A stretch of 12,364 nucleotides of DNA from Geobacter sp. (GCA_012026855.1 VEOV01000080.1:1-12364); one strand, 5' to 3'. Counted from the first letter of the stretch, positions 1 to 7,922 are shown. Translations and numbers: made by a program. Notes: generated by a model not told the origin, from the letters alone.

Positions 1-2006
1 CCGACTCTTGCGCTGAGCTGTGAACTCTCCATGGAATTTTCGTCGAAGGAGATATTGCCTGTGATTGCCGACACCGGTTGGGCTGTGGGGGAAAAGCGCA
101 CTGAGGCGTTGCTGAGCGCTGCAGAACCCTGCCAGCGCATATCCTTTGACTTGTCAGGCTGGGTGCCGCGAACCGAGAGCTGCGCCCGGCCGGATGGTTG
201 ATACTTGCCGAGCCGCTGGCTCATCGAGGCGATGGTCTCAGCTGGAAAGCTGTTGCTGTTTATGGCGATGTCCAGCCCCTTGTTTGAGGCAAAAGGGTAC
301 TTGCCTGACAGGTCCAGCGAGAGTGTTGCCAGATTGCAGCGTGCCGAGTTGAGTGTGGTCTCTGCAGGGGTGAGCGTGCTCCTGAAACTGATTGACGCAG
401 CCGTGCCGACCGGTTTTGCCAGCAGATCGGCATAGGAAAAGGCCGCTGGCGTAAGGTTCCAGTCGCCGGAAAGTTTGTAGCCCGTAAAGAAGCCTTCACC
501 AGCGAGATGGAGTGCTGAACTGCCGCTATAGCTGAAGCGGCTGGCTGTTTCCTTGCCGAGAAGCAAGGCGATTTCCTGTCTGCCCGGGCTGATGGCCATC
601 TTGAAGGGGTAGGCGCTGGGGGAATCCAGCGGGTAGTCCGTTATCTTCCCCTCCAGGGTGAGCGGCGCAGAGCCGAAGTTGCCGGACATCCCGTGCAGTG
701 AGAAGTCTTTCCCCTTCAATTCAAGTGATCCCTGGATGTTGTTGAAGGTCGGTACAGAGCTGCCGTAGCTGACAACCCCCTTTTCCACCCGGGCGTTGAT
801 AAAGAGAACGTTGTAGTTCGGCTCTTTTTCCATGTGGAGAATCTGGCTGACCCGGCCGTCGAGTCTGCCGTCCAGCAGCTTGTAATTGCCTCCCTGGATA
901 TGCTGCTCAATCCAGGCAGCTACATGCTTGACGATAATGCCGTAGGGAATGTACTGGTGAAAACGGCTGAAATTCATCTCGTTGGAGACTGCCTGGGCGG
1001 TGATGCGCGGATCACTGCTCCGGTAGTCCCTGATTGCGCAGCTGCCTTTAATCTCTGCCCCGTCAATGTTAACTTCAACCGCATTGATGTTGACATCTCT
1101 TGGATTGACTTCCAGGCTGTATTTGACTTTGATGTTTTTGGGGGTGAGCGGAGCTTTGAAGATCGGCTGGTAATCGAATTTTACCGAAGTGGCCGACATT
1201 TTACCGCTGGCCTTGAAGTCGGCAAGCTTGCCTTTGAGTTCGCTGTCAGTGCTGAAGCTGCCTAACAGCTTCTTGAATGGCATTTTGGAGCCGTAATAGG
1301 GCCAGAAATGCCCTGCATCTACCCCCTTGGTAGAAAGCACCGCATCCAGGGTCGAATCCGTCAACGGCTGTGACTCGGGAGACAGATTCAGTTTGCCACT
1401 GAGCGTGACAGAACCGCCAGTACCATTGCCAAGAGCTGCCGACAGCTTGATGTGGTTTCTTTTGCCTCTGCCAAGGTGCTCCAGTGACAGGTCAACTTTC
1501 TGCAGCTGGGTGACAAGGGGCTCCTGTTGGACTGCCCGGTCAATAACAGTGATATTGCCGTTTCTTACTTTTATGCCGCCGATCTTGTTGCCACCGGCTT
1601 TGGCTTCAAGCAGGTCAGAAAAATTAAATTTGCCGTCGGCCTTGCGCTCAAGGCGGATCAGAGGTTTTTCGGCAACCAGTCCGTGGATGGCAATCTGTTT
1701 TCTTAGCAGGGGGAGGATGTCAAGTCGGCAGGTAAATCTTTCTACGGAAATGAATTTCTCAGTGCCGTCCGGTTCACCGATCTCCAGTTTGTCAAAGGAA
1801 AATGCCGGGCCGTAACTGAATGAGAGCCGCCCCGTGGCATAGCTGACAGGCCGCTTGAGGGTTTCCTGCAGCTGTGCGAGGATCTGCTCCTTGTAGGTGT
1901 CGAGATCTACCACTTTGAGGATAACAAAGTAGGCCACTGCAAGCAGTGCGACAGCACCGAGCAGCAGTAGAAGCAACATTTTTAACAGCCGTCGTACAGG
2001 CAGCAT
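1..2006 (-). CDS. AsmA-like inner-membrane-anchored envelope protein (3' end outside window)
   Basis: I translated the reverse complement from ATG at 2006-2004. It stays open to base 1 (about 668 codons, no stop), so the gene is cut by the window edge. The product starts with a short basic stretch (MLPVRRLLK) and one hydrophobic segment (about residues 9-32), then VDLDTYKEQILAQLQETLKRP, the usual start of AsmA-family proteins, and a 'SFSYGPAFSFDKLEIGEPDG' stretch. The rest is polar and beta-rich with repeated 'L.G.' and 'KG.V.Y' patterns, as expected for the long periplasmic beta-groove of AsmA/TamB-like proteins. That family is linked to outer-membrane biogenesis and phospholipid transport between membranes; the role here is inferred. 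Start choice: GAGG sits 6 bases before the ATG, and a good promoter lies about 32 bases further upstream. The gene is divergent from smc. I cannot assign a family member more exactly without the C-terminus. Confidence 0.8.
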   Translation of the reverse strand, partial: MLPVRRLLKMLLLLLLGAVALLAVAYFVILKVVDLDTYKEQILAQLQETLKRPVSYATGRLSFSYGPAFSFDKLEIGEPDGTEKFISVERFTCRLDILPLLRKQIAIHGLVAEKPLIRLERKADGKFNFSDLLEAKAGGNKIGGIKVRNGNITVIDRAVQQEPLVTQLQKVDLSLEHLGRGKRNHIKLSAALGNGTGGSVTLSGKLNLSPESQPLTDSTLDAVLSTKGVDAGHFWPYYGSKMPFKKLLGSFSTDSELKGKLADFKASGKMSATSVKFDYQPIFKAPLTPKNIKVKYSLEVNPRDVNINAVEVNIDGAEIKGSCAIRDYRSSDPRITAQAVSNEMNFSRFHQYIPYGIIVKHVAAWIEQHIQGGNYKLLDGRLDGRVSQILHMEKEPNYNVLFINARVEKGVVSYGSSVPTFNNIQGSLELKGKDFSLHGMSGNFGSAPLTLEGKITDYPLDSPSAYPFKMAISPGRQEIALLLGKETASRFSYSGSSALHLAGEGFFTGYKLSGDWNLTPAAFSYADLLAKPVGTAASISFRSTLTPAETTLNSARCNLATLSLDLSGKYPFASNKGLDIAINSNSFPAETIASMSQRLGKYQPSGRAQLSVRGTQPDKSKDMRWQGSAALSNASVRFSPTAQPVSAITGNISFDENSMESSQLSARV

Positions 2007-2044
2007 TATTTCCTCTTCCGGTTTGATCAAGACAGCATTTTTGG

Positions 2045-2073
2045 AGTATAGCTCCAGCAGCCGAACTCTGCAA
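2045..2073 (-). promoter_or_regulatory. sigma70-like promoter for the AsmA-like gene
   Basis: Read on the minus strand, TTGCAG (2073-2068) and TATACT (2050-2045) are separated by exactly 17 bases. Transcription would start near 2038, leaving a leader of about 32 bases before the ATG at 2006. The -10 box sits within a short imperfect dyad (GGAG-N5-CTCC), which could be chance. Spacing and box quality make this one of the better promoter matches in the window. Confidence 0.6.
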
Positions 2074-2102
2074 TGAGGAAGGGTTGTTCAGGGCTTTTGT
2101 GA

Positions 2103-2132
2103 TTGACCGGTATTGATGATTTAGGCTAGGAT
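2103..2132 (+). promoter_or_regulatory. sigma70-like promoter for smc
   Basis: TTGACC (2103-2108) and TAGGAT (2127-2132) are separated by 18 bases. The predicted start near 2138-2140 leaves a leader of about 30 bases before the smc GTG. It lies back to back with the promoter of the divergent AsmA-like gene, with about 30 bases between the two -35 boxes. This is a consensus match only. Confidence 0.5.
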
Positions 2133-2167
2133 GCAACGATTTTAGCTGGATAAGGACCTGAAAGAGC

Positions 2168-5100
2168 GTGAAAATCAAGCGGCTTGAAATATCGGGTTTC
2201 AAATCTTTTGTCGAGAAAGCATCTTTTGACTTTCCTGCAGGGGTTACGGCGGTTGTCGGCCCGAACGGTTGCGGCAAGTCGAACGTTGTTGATGCCATTC
2301 GCTGGGTCATGGGGGAGCAGTCTGCCAAGAATCTGCGCGGCCGTGCTATGGAGGATGTTATCTTCGGCGGCAGCGAGTCACGCAAGCCGCTGGGCATGGC
2401 CGAAGTGTCCCTGATCTTCTCCACTGACGACGGCAGGGTGCCGGCAAAATATTTGAACTATTCCGAGGTTCAGGTTACCAGGCGGCTTTACCGTGACGGG
2501 GAGAGTGAATACCTGTTGAACCGGACGCCCTGCCGGCTCATGGATATAACCGAGCTGTTCATGGATACCGGTGTCGGTACTCGTGCTTACTCCATCATCG
2601 AGCAGGGTCGCATCGGCATGATCCTGATGGCAAAGCCTGAAGAGCGACGCTTTCTCATCGAAGAGGCTGCCGGTGTGACCAAGTATAAGTCACGCAAGCA
2701 GATTGCGCTCAAAAAGATAGAGGCTACCCGCCAGAACCTGCTCCGCATCGGTGATGTGGTCGGCGAAGTCAAGCGGCAGCTCGGCTCTCTCCACAGGCAG
2801 GCCAAAAGGGCTGAAAAGTTCCGTGCGGTGCGTGAGGAGCAGCGCGGCATCGAGCTGTTCTTTGCCACACGCCGTTATTTCGAGCTGTCTGCCCAGAGAG
2901 AGCTGTCTGCCGGCGAGGTCGCAAAAACCGAGCAGAGTGTTGTGGCGGCTGCTGGCCAGCTGCAGGCAAAAGAGGTTGCCATTGATGCCATGCGCCTGGC
3001 ACTGCTCGATGGCGAAAAGGGACTGACCGCTTTTCAGGAAGAGATTTTCCGGAGCCGGGGTGAACTGCAAGCTGCCGAAAACCGGCTGGAATATCAGCGC
3101 AAAGAGGTCGCTTCCCTTGAGAGCCAGTCTGCCAAGGCCGGTGAGGAGCTGCTCCAGCTGCAGAAACAGATTGCCGATGCAGACGCTGAGAAGGCTCTGC
3201 TGGAGCTGAGAGGCAGAGAGTATTTTACCGATTCCCTCGGTGGGCAGGAGGCTCTTGAACTGAAAGAGCGCCAGCTTGATGAGCTGGCAGCGACCGAGCG
3301 GGCAGCAGCCGCGTCCCTTGAGGAGAGCCGCAAGCGGCTGTTCAGCCTGGTTGGAGAGATTACCCAGGCGGCAAACCAGCAGAGCACGGCAACGCGCCGT
3401 CTGGAGATGCTTAGCGAGCGCATTGCCAGAAGTGCCAGCGAGGAGGCCGGACTTAAAACTTCACTCCTGCAGGCCCAGGAGCGTTCAGCTCTGTTCGGGG
3501 AGAAACTCGGCCAGGAGAAGGACAGGTTTGCCGCTCTAACTGCGTCAATAGCCGAGATTTCGGCCTCCCTCGACAAGAACCGTGCTGAACTTGCCGCCGT
3601 TGAGCTGGAGCTGCAGAAAAGCCGCAGCGAACAGAGCAGCGTCACCTCCCGGCTAAACTCGTTGCAGGAACTGGAGGCTCAATTCGCCGGTTACGGCCAG
3701 GGGTTGCGCAACCTTATGCTGGCAGATGGCTTCAAGAGCCGTTTCAACGGGGTTCTGGCCGACTCGCTTGAGGTGGATGAAGAGCTTGAAGCTGCTGTTG
3801 AAGCTGTGCTCGGCAGTCGCCTGCAAGCACTTTTGGCCGGTGATGAGGAGTCGGTGCATGCAGCTGTCAGGCACCTGAAGAACAGTGGTGGCGGACGTTG
3901 CGGTTTCATGCTGCAATCATTGCCCGGTCGCAAGCCGCTGCCGGCGCCTGCCGGTACCGAGCCTCTGCTCTCTAGACTGAAAATTCCCGAATCGCACAGC
4001 CGGCTCTGTGAGGCGCTGCTCCATGGAGTAATGCTTGCTCCCGATCTGGAGACGGCCATAACACTTGCCAGGCAGCATCCGGAAAACAGGTTCGTAACCT
4101 TGCATGGAGATCTGGCCTATGGCGGCGGCATGGTTACTGCCGGTTCCAAGGAGCAGGCTCAGCAGGGGCTGATTCACAAGAAACGGGAAATCCGTGTGCT
4201 GGCTGCCAGAAAAATCGCCTGCGATCAGCAGACTGAGGCGCTGGTTGCCGCTAGGTCTGATCTGTCTAGGACTTGTGCTGAAGCCGAGCAGAAACTGCAG
4301 GGTCTGAAACAGGAGCATCGCCTGGCAGAGCTGCAGGTCCTTGCCCATGAGAAGGATCTGCAACGCTCTAGGGAAGAGGTGCACCGGCTCGAAGAGCGGC
4401 TGGTACTCAAGGGGCATGAAGATGCCCAGGTCCTTGAGGAGAAGGAGCATCTTCATGATGAGCTGGTTGAGTCCGGGGCGAGGAAACAGGCATCGGAACT
4501 GCTCAAAACTGGGATAGAGAACGAGATAGCCACAATTCAGAATGATCTTGCTGCCAGGCGCCGGGAGATGGATGCTGTCAGGGGTGAGGTTACGGCAATG
4601 AAGGTGGCTGCCGCGGCACTCAAGGAGAAGCAGGAGTCTGCCAGAACTGCCATAGCAAGGGTGGAGGCGTTGGCGACATCTCTTCAGGAGAAGCTGCAGC
4701 GACAGCAGGAGGAAGCTAACCGCTGTCGTGATGCCCTTGTCAAACTTAAAGAGGAAGCAGGGGAAGCTGAAAAACAGCTTAACAGCATGACTCTGGAGCA
4801 GGCAGCAAAAGAGTCCCAGCTGCAATTTGTCCGGGCAGCCTATGATGAGGACTCAGCCAGACTGAGGGGCGAGGAGGCGCTGCTGAAAGCCTTGAAAGAG
4901 GAGGAGGAGTCCTGTCGGCGACAGGCGTCAGAAGCCGTTTTAAGACACTCTACCCTTGAGCTGGAACTGGAGAATACCTCTCTCCAGTTGAGAGATCGCT
5001 TCAGGATGAACCCGGCTGAACTGCCCCCCCCTGATCCTGACGTGGCATTCGATGAAGAGCAGATGTCGGCAAGGCTGGAGTCGCTGCAAAAGCAGGTGGA

Positions 5101-5698
5101 GGATTTTGGTGAAGTCAACCTGACTGCCATAGAGGAGTACCAGGAGCTGGATGAGCGGCATAACTTCCTGGCCGCGCAGAAAGCAGACCTTGAAGAGTCC
5201 CTCAACTCCCTGCAGCAGGCGATACAGCGGATTAACCGCACGACCCGCAAGCGTTTTGCCGAGACATTCGAACTGGTGAACGAGAAGTTCAAGGATGTTT
5301 TCCCGCGACTGTTCTGTGGCGGCAAGGCTGAGCTGAAACTTACCAACGAGGATGACATGCTGGAGACCGGTCTGGACATCATTGTCCAGCCTCCCGGCAA
5401 AAAGCTGCAGAACGTATCACTCCTTTCCGGCGGCGAGAAGGCGCTCACTGCCGTGGCTCTTATTTTCTCCATCTTCCTGATCAAACCGTCGCCGTTCTGC
5501 CTGCTGGATGAGGTCGACGCGCCGCTGGATGACGCCAATATCGGCCGGTTTAACGAGATGATCCGCGAGATGTCGGCTTTTTCCCAGTTTATTCTCATAA
5601 CCCATAGCAAGACCACCATGGCGGTTGCCGATACCCTGTACGGCGTGACCATGGAGGAGCCGGGAGTCTCAAAGCTGGTCTCGGTGAAGTTGCAGTAA
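2168..5698 (+). CDS. smc: Chromosome segregation protein SMC
   Basis: The 1176-residue product has the normal length and architecture of bacterial SMC, the ATPase core of the SMC-ScpAB condensin that organises and segregates the chromosome. Walker A is GPNGCGKS at residues 31-38 in the N-terminal head. Two long Glu/Lys/Gln-rich coiled-coil arms flank a hinge at about 505-675, including the Gly-rich GGGMVTAG near 652. The C-terminal head carries the ABC signature LSGGEK (1086-1091) and Walker B with catalytic Glu (FCLLDE, 1110-1115). Start: GTG with a weak upstream AAAGAG. MKIKRLEISGFKSF is the canonical SMC opening, so this start is secure. scpA and scpB are not in the window. A run of eight C residues (5024-5031) encodes part of a Pro stretch before the C-terminal head. 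The gene is followed after 33 bases by the Roadblock gene, suggesting co-transcription. Confidence 0.97.
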   Translation: MKIKRLEISGFKSFVEKASFDFPAGVTAVVGPNGCGKSNVVDAIRWVMGEQSAKNLRGRAMEDVIFGGSESRKPLGMAEVSLIFSTDDGRVPAKYLNYSEVQVTRRLYRDGESEYLLNRTPCRLMDITELFMDTGVGTRAYSIIEQGRIGMILMAKPEERRFLIEEAAGVTKYKSRKQIALKKIEATRQNLLRIGDVVGEVKRQLGSLHRQAKRAEKFRAVREEQRGIELFFATRRYFELSAQRELSAGEVAKTEQSVVAAAGQLQAKEVAIDAMRLALLDGEKGLTAFQEEIFRSRGELQAAENRLEYQRKEVASLESQSAKAGEELLQLQKQIADADAEKALLELRGREYFTDSLGGQEALELKERQLDELAATERAAAASLEESRKRLFSLVGEITQAANQQSTATRRLEMLSERIARSASEEAGLKTSLLQAQERSALFGEKLGQEKDRFAALTASIAEISASLDKNRAELAAVELELQKSRSEQSSVTSRLNSLQELEAQFAGYGQGLRNLMLADGFKSRFNGVLADSLEVDEELEAAVEAVLGSRLQALLAGDEESVHAAVRHLKNSGGGRCGFMLQSLPGRKPLPAPAGTEPLLSRLKIPESHSRLCEALLHGVMLAPDLETAITLARQHPENRFVTLHGDLAYGGGMVTAGSKEQAQQGLIHKKREIRVLAARKIACDQQTEALVAARSDLSRTCAEAEQKLQGLKQEHRLAELQVLAHEKDLQRSREEVHRLEERLVLKGHEDAQVLEEKEHLHDELVESGARKQASELLKTGIENEIATIQNDLAARRREMDAVRGEVTAMKVAAAALKEKQESARTAIARVEALATSLQEKLQRQQEEANRCRDALVKLKEEAGEAEKQLNSMTLEQAAKESQLQFVRAAYDEDSARLRGEEALLKALKEEEESCRRQASEAVLRHSTLELELENTSLQLRDRFRMNPAELPPPDPDVAFDEEQMSARLESLQKQVEDFGEVNLTAIEEYQELDERHNFLAAQKADLEESLNSLQQAIQRINRTTRKRFAETFELVNEKFKDVFPRLFCGGKAELKLTNEDDMLETGLDIIVQPPGKKLQNVSLLSGGEKALTAVALIFSIFLIKPSPFCLLDEVDAPLDDANIGRFNEMIREMSAFSQFILITHSKTTMAVADTLYGVTMEEPGVSKLVSVKLQ

Positions 5699-5731
5699 AT
5701 TCCAAGATTTATTCGTTTCAGGAGTAAGTTC

Positions 5732-6091
5732 GTGCCATTCAAGATGATACTTAAGGAGTTGATGGATGCCGTGCCAGGAGCCACCGGTGCCATTCTGGCC
5801 GACTGGGAGGGCGAATCTGTCGAGCAGTGCTGCCTCTATGACGTGTTTGACCTGAAGGTAATCGGCGCCCATAAGGGGATTCTGCTGAACCTGATGAAAG
5901 AGGCGCACCAGAAGATGGATGCTGGCGAGCTCAAGCATACCGTGATCTCTACCGAAGAGCGGCATCTGCTTACCGGTCCTGTCGGTGCAGATTATTTTCT
6001 GGTAATGACGCTGGATAAAAGCGCCATTATCGGGCTGGCGATCCGGCATTTTGAGGCGGCGCTGGCACGGATGTACAGGGAGATATACTGA
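5732..6091 (+). CDS. Roadblock/LC7-domain protein
   Basis: This 119-residue protein has the small alpha/beta Roadblock/LC7 fold pattern: an N-terminal helix (ILKELMDAVPGATGAILADWEGESVEQ), a central helix (IGAHKGILLNLMKEAHQKM), the strand pair 'LKHTVISTEERHLLTGPVGADYFLVMTL', and a C-terminal helix (AIRHFEAALARMYREIY). In bacteria this fold includes MglB, the GTPase-activating partner of the Ras-like MglA. No MglA-like GTPase is visible here, so the partner is unknown. Start: GTG at 5732 preceded by AGGAG (5720-5724) at a 7-base spacing, a strong site. Its TGA overlaps the ftsY ATG by one base (TGATG), so translation of the two is probably coupled. The domain call comes from pattern recognition, not a profile search. 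Confidence 0.8.
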   Translation: MPFKMILKELMDAVPGATGAILADWEGESVEQCCLYDVFDLKVIGAHKGILLNLMKEAHQKMDAGELKHTVISTEERHLLTGPVGADYFLVMTLDKSAIIGLAIRHFEAALARMYREIY

Positions 6092-7128
6092 TGGCGGAAA
6101 ACAGGGGTTTCTTCGGTAATCTGCTGGGAAAGCTGACCGGGGCGACGGATGCTGATAATGCTGCAGCTGCTGCAGAAGCGGCACCTACTGCAGTGCAGAC
6201 CCAGGAAAAACCAAAAGGGGGCTTTTTCGAAAGGCTCAAGCAGGGGCTCAGCAAGACGTCCGAATCCTTGCTTGGTGGCATTGACAGGCTGCTGCTGGGG
6301 AAAAAGGAGATCGATGCCGATACCCTGGAAGAGCTGGAGGAAATCCTGATCTCGGCTGACATTGGTGTGACGACGACTGTGGAGCTTGTCAGAAGCCTTG
6401 AAAAGCGGCTGGACAGGAATGAACTGCAGGACGGCGATGCCTTGCGGCGGGCACTCAAGGAGGATATCCATGCGCGGATCGCCCCCTATGCCATACCGCT
6501 TAATCCTGATACAGCGGCACCGTTTGTCATCATGGTTATCGGAGTGAACGGCGTAGGCAAAACCACAACCATCGGTAAACTTGCCGCCAGATACACCCAG
6601 AGCGGCAAGCGGGTGCTGGTGGCAGCCGGAGATACCTTCAGGGCAGCAGCTTCGGAGCAGTTGGCAATCTGGACAGAGCGCTGCGGTGTGGATCTGGTGC
6701 GCCACAAGGAGGGGGCTGACCCGTCTGCGGTTATTTTCGACGCCTGTAAAGCCGCATTGGCAAGGAAGTCGGATATCCTGATCATCGATACTGCCGGACG
6801 GCTGCACACAAAAGTAAATCTCATGGAAGAGCTGAAAAAGATCTACCGGATTACCGGCCGGGAAATCCCTGGGGCGCCCCATGAAACATTGCTCGTGCTT
6901 GATGCGGCCACCGGTCAGAATGCGATCAGCCAGGCAAAGCTCTTCAGGGAAGTCGCGTCCGTAAGCGGCCTTGCCTTGACAAAGCTGGATGGCAGCGCCA
7001 AGGGTGGGGTTGTTGTGGCTGTCTGCAACGAATTGAAAATCCCTCTCAGATTCATCGGTATCGGCGAGTCTGTCGAAGACCTGCGTGATTTTGAGCCTAG
7101 GGAGTTTGTTGACGCTCTTTTTCAATAA
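6091..7128 (+). CDS. ftsY: Signal recognition particle receptor FtsY
   Basis: FtsY is the membrane-associated GTPase that docks SRP-bound ribosomes at the translocon for co-translational membrane insertion. The 345-residue protein has a short N-terminal region (about 1-55), the helical N domain (about 56-140) and the GTPase G domain. Motifs: G1 GVNGVGKT (151-158), DTFRAAASEQL (181-191), G3 DTAGR (233-237), G4 TKLD (297-300), followed by GSAKGG and a C-terminal 'GIGE..EDL..F....FVDALF' tail, which is diagnostic of FtsY rather than Ffh. The acidic A domain of enterobacterial FtsY is absent. Two short amphipathic Phe motifs, GFFGNLLGKL (6-15) and GFFERLKQGL (44-53), are candidates for membrane targeting. 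The ATG overlaps the TGA of the Roadblock gene by one base. No terminator is obvious after the TAA. Confidence 0.97.
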   Translation: MAENRGFFGNLLGKLTGATDADNAAAAAEAAPTAVQTQEKPKGGFFERLKQGLSKTSESLLGGIDRLLLGKKEIDADTLEELEEILISADIGVTTTVELVRSLEKRLDRNELQDGDALRRALKEDIHARIAPYAIPLNPDTAAPFVIMVIGVNGVGKTTTIGKLAARYTQSGKRVLVAAGDTFRAAASEQLAIWTERCGVDLVRHKEGADPSAVIFDACKAALARKSDILIIDTAGRLHTKVNLMEELKKIYRITGREIPGAPHETLLVLDAATGQNAISQAKLFREVASVSGLALTKLDGSAKGGVVVAVCNELKIPLRFIGIGESVEDLRDFEPREFVDALFQ

Positions 7129-7132
7129 ATCA

Positions 7133-7161
7133 TTGACTTTTTGAGGTTTATTTACTAGTGT
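7133..7161 (+). promoter_or_regulatory. Candidate promoter for the ZapB-like/zapA unit
   Basis: TTGACT (7133-7138) and TAGTGT (7156-7161) are 17 bases apart, in the 55-base gap between ftsY and the ZapB-like gene. The -10 keeps the three most important positions (T, A and final T) but is otherwise weak. It suggests that the division pair, and perhaps the 6S RNA, can be transcribed separately from smc-ftsY. Confidence 0.4.
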
Positions 7162-7183
7162 TACCCCCCGCAGGTGGATATTT

Positions 7184-7369
7184 ATGAATCAGAAAACTCT
7201 TGCTGATGTGGAAAATGGTGTGGAGCGTCTCATTGACGCATACACTGAAATCAGGAGTGAAAATGTTCGCCTCAGGGAAGAGTTGGCACGTATGCAAGCG
7301 CGTCATGAAATGCTGAAGTCCAGGCTTGATTCTCTGATTGAAAAGATAGACGGGGTTGTGAAACATTGA
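7184..7369 (+). CDS. Small ZapB-like coiled-coil cell-division protein
   Basis: The 61-residue product is almost entirely one predicted coiled coil (VENGVERLIDAYTEIRSENVRLREELARMQARHEMLKSRLDSLIEKID) with heptad-spaced Leu/Val/Ile. It has no membrane segment. Size and pattern resemble ZapB, which links ZapA and the Z ring to chromosome-bound partners in other bacteria. The next gene is zapA, overlapping by 4 bases (TTGA), which supports a division role. Start: ATG preceded by AGGTGG (7173-7178) at a 5-base spacing. Low-complexity coiled coils match many families, so the ZapB assignment is mainly contextual. Confidence 0.75.
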   Translation: MNQKTLADVENGVERLIDAYTEIRSENVRLREELARMQARHEMLKSRLDSLIEKIDGVVKH

Positions 7370-7677
7370 CGAAGTCATCCCACCGGATAAGGATCCTTGG
7401 TCGCGAAATCCAGGTGCGGAGTTCCGCTTCAGCTGAAGCAGTGACTGCAGTTGAGGAGTTTATAAACAAGCGATTGGCAGAAGTGGCGGTTTCCCTTCCC
7501 AATGCCGATCAACAGTTAGTGACGCTGCTTACTTTGCTTAATCTTGCTGAATCGTATCTGGCAGCGCAGCGTGGTGACGCTCCAAACAGCATGGATGGTG
7601 ATGCCGCTTTGCAAAGGATCGCGGCAAAGATTGACAAGGCTCTGGGTGAGGAAGTCCCCCGGAGAGTTAACATATAG
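7366..7677 (+). CDS. zapA: Cell division protein ZapA
   Basis: The 103-residue protein has the ZapA layout: a short N-terminal beta region (HRIRILGREIQVRSSASAEAV), then helices typical of the dimer head (VEEFINKRLAEVA) and the long C-terminal coiled coil (QQLVTLLTLLNLAESYLAAQRG...ALQRIAAKIDKAL). ZapA bundles FtsZ filaments at the division site. The start is an unusual TTG that overlaps the stop of the ZapB-like gene (TTGA), implying coupled translation. The next in-frame alternative, GTG at 7414, would remove the conserved ILGREI strand and is unlikely. A probable 6S RNA begins 10 bases after the TAG. Confidence 0.85.
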   Translation: MTKSSHRIRILGREIQVRSSASAEAVTAVEEFINKRLAEVAVSLPNADQQLVTLLTLLNLAESYLAAQRGDAPNSMDGDAALQRIAAKIDKALGEEVPRRVNI

Positions 7678-7687
7678 CGAAGTTTTT

Positions 7688-7858
7688 GTGGAAAGTTCCC
7701 CGGACTCAGGCGTATTCCTGCAGAGTCCGTTGTTGATAATCACGAGGAGATCCGATTTCGGGCTTTGTATATATAGGCTGTATTTACTGAAATTGATATA
7801 GGTCTCCCTCAGTTTGTCAACTCGCAAGCCTTGATCTGTAAGGCTTTGCTCTTTCCAC
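7688..7858 (+). ncRNA. ssrS: Probable 6S RNA
   Basis: The 245-base gap between zapA and fau is the classic site of ssrS. The two ends form a perfect 8-bp closing stem, GTGGAAAG (7688-7695) with CTTTCCAC (7851-7858), giving about 171 nt, within the usual 6S size. Inside is a long apical arm: 7744-7759 pairs with 7789-7810 (GAGGAGATC with GGTCTCCCTC allowing one bulge, then CGATTTC with GAAATTG) around a 5-base ATATA bulge. Between closing stem and arm, hairpins on the 5' side (7701-7707 with 7723-7729) and 3' side (7824-7832 with 7840-7849) flank the putative open central bubble that mimics an open promoter. 6S RNA binds sigma70 RNA polymerase and adjusts transcription in stationary phase. A -10-like TATAGC (7673-7678) overlapping the zapA stop would start transcription near 7685; no good -35 is seen, so processing from the zapA transcript is also possible. 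Identification rests on synteny and hand folding. Confidence 0.75.
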
Positions 7859-7922
7859 CCGGTGTATGTCCTCTCCTTCAGGTTGTTCCTCTCTATTCAG
7901 ATTCCTTGTTTAAAAGGTTGTT

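Noticed and set aside
834..1265. 143-codon plus-strand open frame inside the AsmA-like region
   Set aside because: The minus strand has one uninterrupted AsmA-like frame through this whole region, so this is its complement.
4840..5793. 317-codon minus-strand open frame across the 3' part of smc
   Set aside because: It is antisense to the conserved SMC head, is Ser/Arg-rich as expected of an antisense shadow, and resembles no family.
5992..7125. 377-codon minus-strand open frame opposite ftsY
   Set aside because: It covers the FtsY GTPase motifs on the other strand; composition is shadow-like and no ribosome-binding site or domain is evident.
7701..7729. Strong hairpin after zapA as an intrinsic terminator
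   Set aside because: There is no T-run after the stem, and it falls inside the 171-base structure assigned to 6S RNA.
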